Below the pieces are notes generated by a model. The model saw only the letters and a list, made by a program, of their open reading frames with translations. It made no database searches and was not told the origin of the DNA. A DNA stretch of 64,000 bases from Flavobacteriales bacterium. Lineage in GTDB: Bacteria; Bacteroidota; Bacteroidia; Flavobacteriales_G; Salibacteraceae. The number at the start of each line of letters is the position of its first letter. Within the stretch, counting starts at the first letter, position 1. Of the stretch, positions 62,898 through 64,000 are shown piece after piece. The translations under genes were made by a program, and so were the position numbers. The stretch spans positions 34,187 through 98,186 of the forward strand of contig JABJJW010000018.1 of assembly GCA_018660685.1 (NCBI GenBank), written 5' to 3'.

Positions 62898-63729
62898 GAA
62901 TGCCGTGATATTTCAAAAGACCAGCCATCGGTGATTTCAGAATACGCCCTGGCAAAAGCCCTTTTTCTTTCAAGATTTCCTTGAGGGTGCCATTATATAC
63001 AGAAGCTATTGATCCTGTAAAATGAATTTGTAAATCTGGTCGATCATACTTGACCAATATCCGATCAACAAATTCAGCTAAACTGCTTTGAAGAATTGAT
63101 TTGATCAGGTCATCTTCGAGGTGCTCTGAACAAAAGCGAGTTAAGCTAGCCAAGAACTTGTTCGGCAGTGGCTGATTATAAATTTTATCTAAAAATTCCG
63201 TGAGATCGATCTCTAGAAAAGCATCAAAGGCCTTTGCTAAAGGATCAGCCATTTCATTGTAATACCTCGCTCGGATCAATTCCTTTCCGATGAAGCTGCC
63301 AGCCCCTTCGTCACCAATTATCCAACCCAATGGCGGCATCGATTTCAGGATTCTCTCTCCATCGTAATGACATGAACTTGAGCCTGTCCCCAAAATACCT
63401 ACGATTCCCTCTTCGTTTTGACAAAGAGCTCGAGCCGCCGCAAGAAGATCATGGTGAACATGAATCTGACAGTTTTTTAATTCCCGCTCTAGTGCCTTGA
63501 AAACCTTTTCAACCTTGGCATCAGTGGAACAACCAGCCCCATAAAAATGGAGCTCTTTCAGATCCGAAGAATCAACGTCTGCAACTGCAAGTCTCAACGT
63601 ATCGCTAATTACAGAAGACTCCACGATGTATGGATTAAGTCCAATAGTAGAAGATTTAGTCATGGATCCGTTGTCATGGATGAAGACCCATTCTGTTTTG
63701 GTTGAACCGCTATCTGCTACACAAATCAC
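62887..63729 (-). CDS. BadF/BadG-type ATPase, N-acetylglucosamine-kinase-like
   Basis: An ASKHA-fold ATPase of 280 residues, starting at GTG 63729. The phosphate-1 loop is VADSGSTKTEWVFI (6-14), then GLNPYIVESSVISDTL, FYGAGCSTDAKVEKV, HVHHDLLAAARALCQ, the phosphate-2 loop VGILGTGSSSCHYDGERI, PLGWIIGDEGAGSFIGKELI, and HFTGSIASVYNGTLKEIL. This matches the sugar-kinase (N-acetylglucosamine kinase/BadF) group widely kept in Bacteroidota; it probably phosphorylates a cell-wall amino sugar. A TTG-17-TAATTTCG promoter ends four bases before the GTG, giving a probable leaderless message. It overlaps the Nudix gene by eleven bases. Confidence 0.88.
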   Translation of the reverse strand: MICVADSGSTKTEWVFIHDNGSMTKSSTIGLNPYIVESSVISDTLRLAVADVDSSDLKELHFYGAGCSTDAKVEKVFKALERELKNCQIHVHHDLLAAARALCQNEEGIVGILGTGSSSCHYDGERILKSMPPLGWIIGDEGAGSFIGKELIRARYYNEMADPLAKAFDAFLEIDLTEFLDKIYNQPLPNKFLASLTRFCSEHLEDDLIKSILQSSLAEFVDRILVKYDRPDLQIHFTGSIASVYNGTLKEILKEKGLLPGRILKSPMAGLLKYHGIHEV

Positions 63730-63733
63730 GTTG

Positions 63734-63761
63734 CGAAATTAAATCGGTACGCACATCTCAA
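63734..63761 (-). promoter_or_regulatory. Candidate promoter of the BadF-Nudix operon
   Basis: On the minus strand a TTG, 17 nt and TAATTTCG (63734-63741; one mismatch to TAnnTTTG). The -7 box ends four bases before GTG 63729, the same spacing as at the histidine kinase gene. Confidence 0.4.
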
Positions 63762-63790
63762 GAAATCAAACCGTTTGAGTTATGAACCAT

Positions 63791-63825
63791 AAAAAAACCC
63801 CGTTCTGAAATAAATCGGAACGGGG
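63791..63825 (-). terminator. Rho-independent terminator
   Basis: On the minus strand CCCCGTTC and GAACGGGG pair perfectly around a 12-nt loop, followed by seven T. It ends the truncated gene whose stop is at 63848. Confidence 0.85.
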
Positions 63826-63847
63826 CTGTAATTTTTAATCACTTCAA

Positions 63848-64000
63848 TTAGTCTCGAAGTAAAGTCAGATCACCACGCCATTCAACTGGCTCAGCACCCA
63901 AAGTCTTTTCTCGTCCCTTGACTACATAGTAATAGGTTCCTTCCGGCTCTTTGGCCCCATCCCAGAACTCTGTGATGTCATCCGTTCCAAACACTTTCGT
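63848..64000 (-). CDS. T9SS type B (gliding-associated) C-terminal fragment, 3' end of a larger gene
   Basis: The last 50 codons of a minus-strand gene entering from the right edge; the stop TAA is at 63848-63850. Translation gives VFGTDDITEFWDGAKEPE, then GTYYYVVKGREKTLG and EWRGDLTLLRD. The W(D/N)G...G.YYYVV...G.(L/V)TLLR pattern is that of the type B CTD (CHU_C family), used for T9SS export without the usual attachment. The rest of the protein is outside the window, so its function cannot be told. A terminator follows at 63791. Confidence 0.75.
   Translation of the reverse strand, partial: TKVFGTDDITEFWDGAKEPEGTYYYVVKGREKTLGAEPVEWRGDLTLLRD

Overview
The window is a stretch of chromosome from a member of the Bacteroidota, most likely a Flavobacteriales or Cryomorphaceae-type marine or freshwater bacterium. 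The lineage call rests on several things seen in the sequence. There are many secreted proteins with type IX secretion (T9SS) sorting domains, both the type A PNP...G.Y form and the type B gliding-motility-associated form. There is a BamA-OmpH-OmpH-MurI block next to tandem DUF6089-type barrels and UppS. Promoters follow the Bacteroidota pattern TTG/TTTG, about 19 nt, TAnnTTTG, and ribosome binding sites are weak or absent. No phage, IS element, integrase or CRISPR array was seen; gene density is high and no gap over 300 bases lacks a feature except the tRNA-Phe region, which is explained below.

Layout. 1-4616: two adjacent T9SS-secreted SprB-repeat proteins, the first cut by the window edge. 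4667-7426 (minus): phosphoglycerate mutase gpmI, an orphan sensor histidine kinase and tRNA-Phe. 7517-15190 (plus): coaX, an outer-membrane barrel, a TPR protein, LptC, a 70-residue membrane protein, a CorC/CNNM-type protein and a PpiD-like foldase, which reads as an envelope-biogenesis series. 15271-28616 (plus): a tightly packed seven-gene locus of secreted, lipid-anchored and outer-membrane proteins (FlgD-like/CTD protein, OB-fold/PKD/CTD protein, lipoprotein, TonB-dependent receptor, PorV-like barrel, propeller lipoprotein, endonuclease I with CTD). It starts at a -7 box preceded by a perfect 14-bp palindrome and is the best candidate here for an undescribed system.

28613-30081 (minus): alpha/beta hydrolase and pdxJ. 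30150-40359 (plus): CBS protein, one-POTRA Omp85 protein, nadK, two DUF6089-type barrels, a terminator, then uppS, bamA, two Skp/OmpH chaperones, a terminator and murI. 40356-49064: gamma-carbonic-anhydrase-like protein, Nfu, a T9SS type B protein, odhB-odhA with a small orphan gene, and a TIGR01777 oxidoreductase. 49061-53519 (minus): a four-base-overlapping trio of MMPL/RND permease, rmlA and a prenyl synthase, divergent from a radical SAM/SPASM protein.

54613-58638 (minus): rplM-rpsI-rpsB-tsf, terminator, pyrH-frr. 58739-63729 (minus): kbl, gdhA, a proline/glutamate-rich secreted protein, a CoA-type Nudix hydrolase and a BadF/GlcNAc-kinase-type ATPase. 63848-64000 (minus): the last 50 residues of a T9SS type B protein that runs off the right edge.

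Functionally, the window mixes housekeeping (translation, glycolysis, TCA cycle, NADP, PLP and CoA synthesis) with outer-membrane assembly (BamA, Skp, LptC, PpiD) and a large investment in T9SS cargo. Four of six convergent gene pairs share a four-base stop-codon overlap (CTAG, TTAA or TTAG), and several genes have -7 boxes placed so close to the start codon that leaderless mRNAs are expected.
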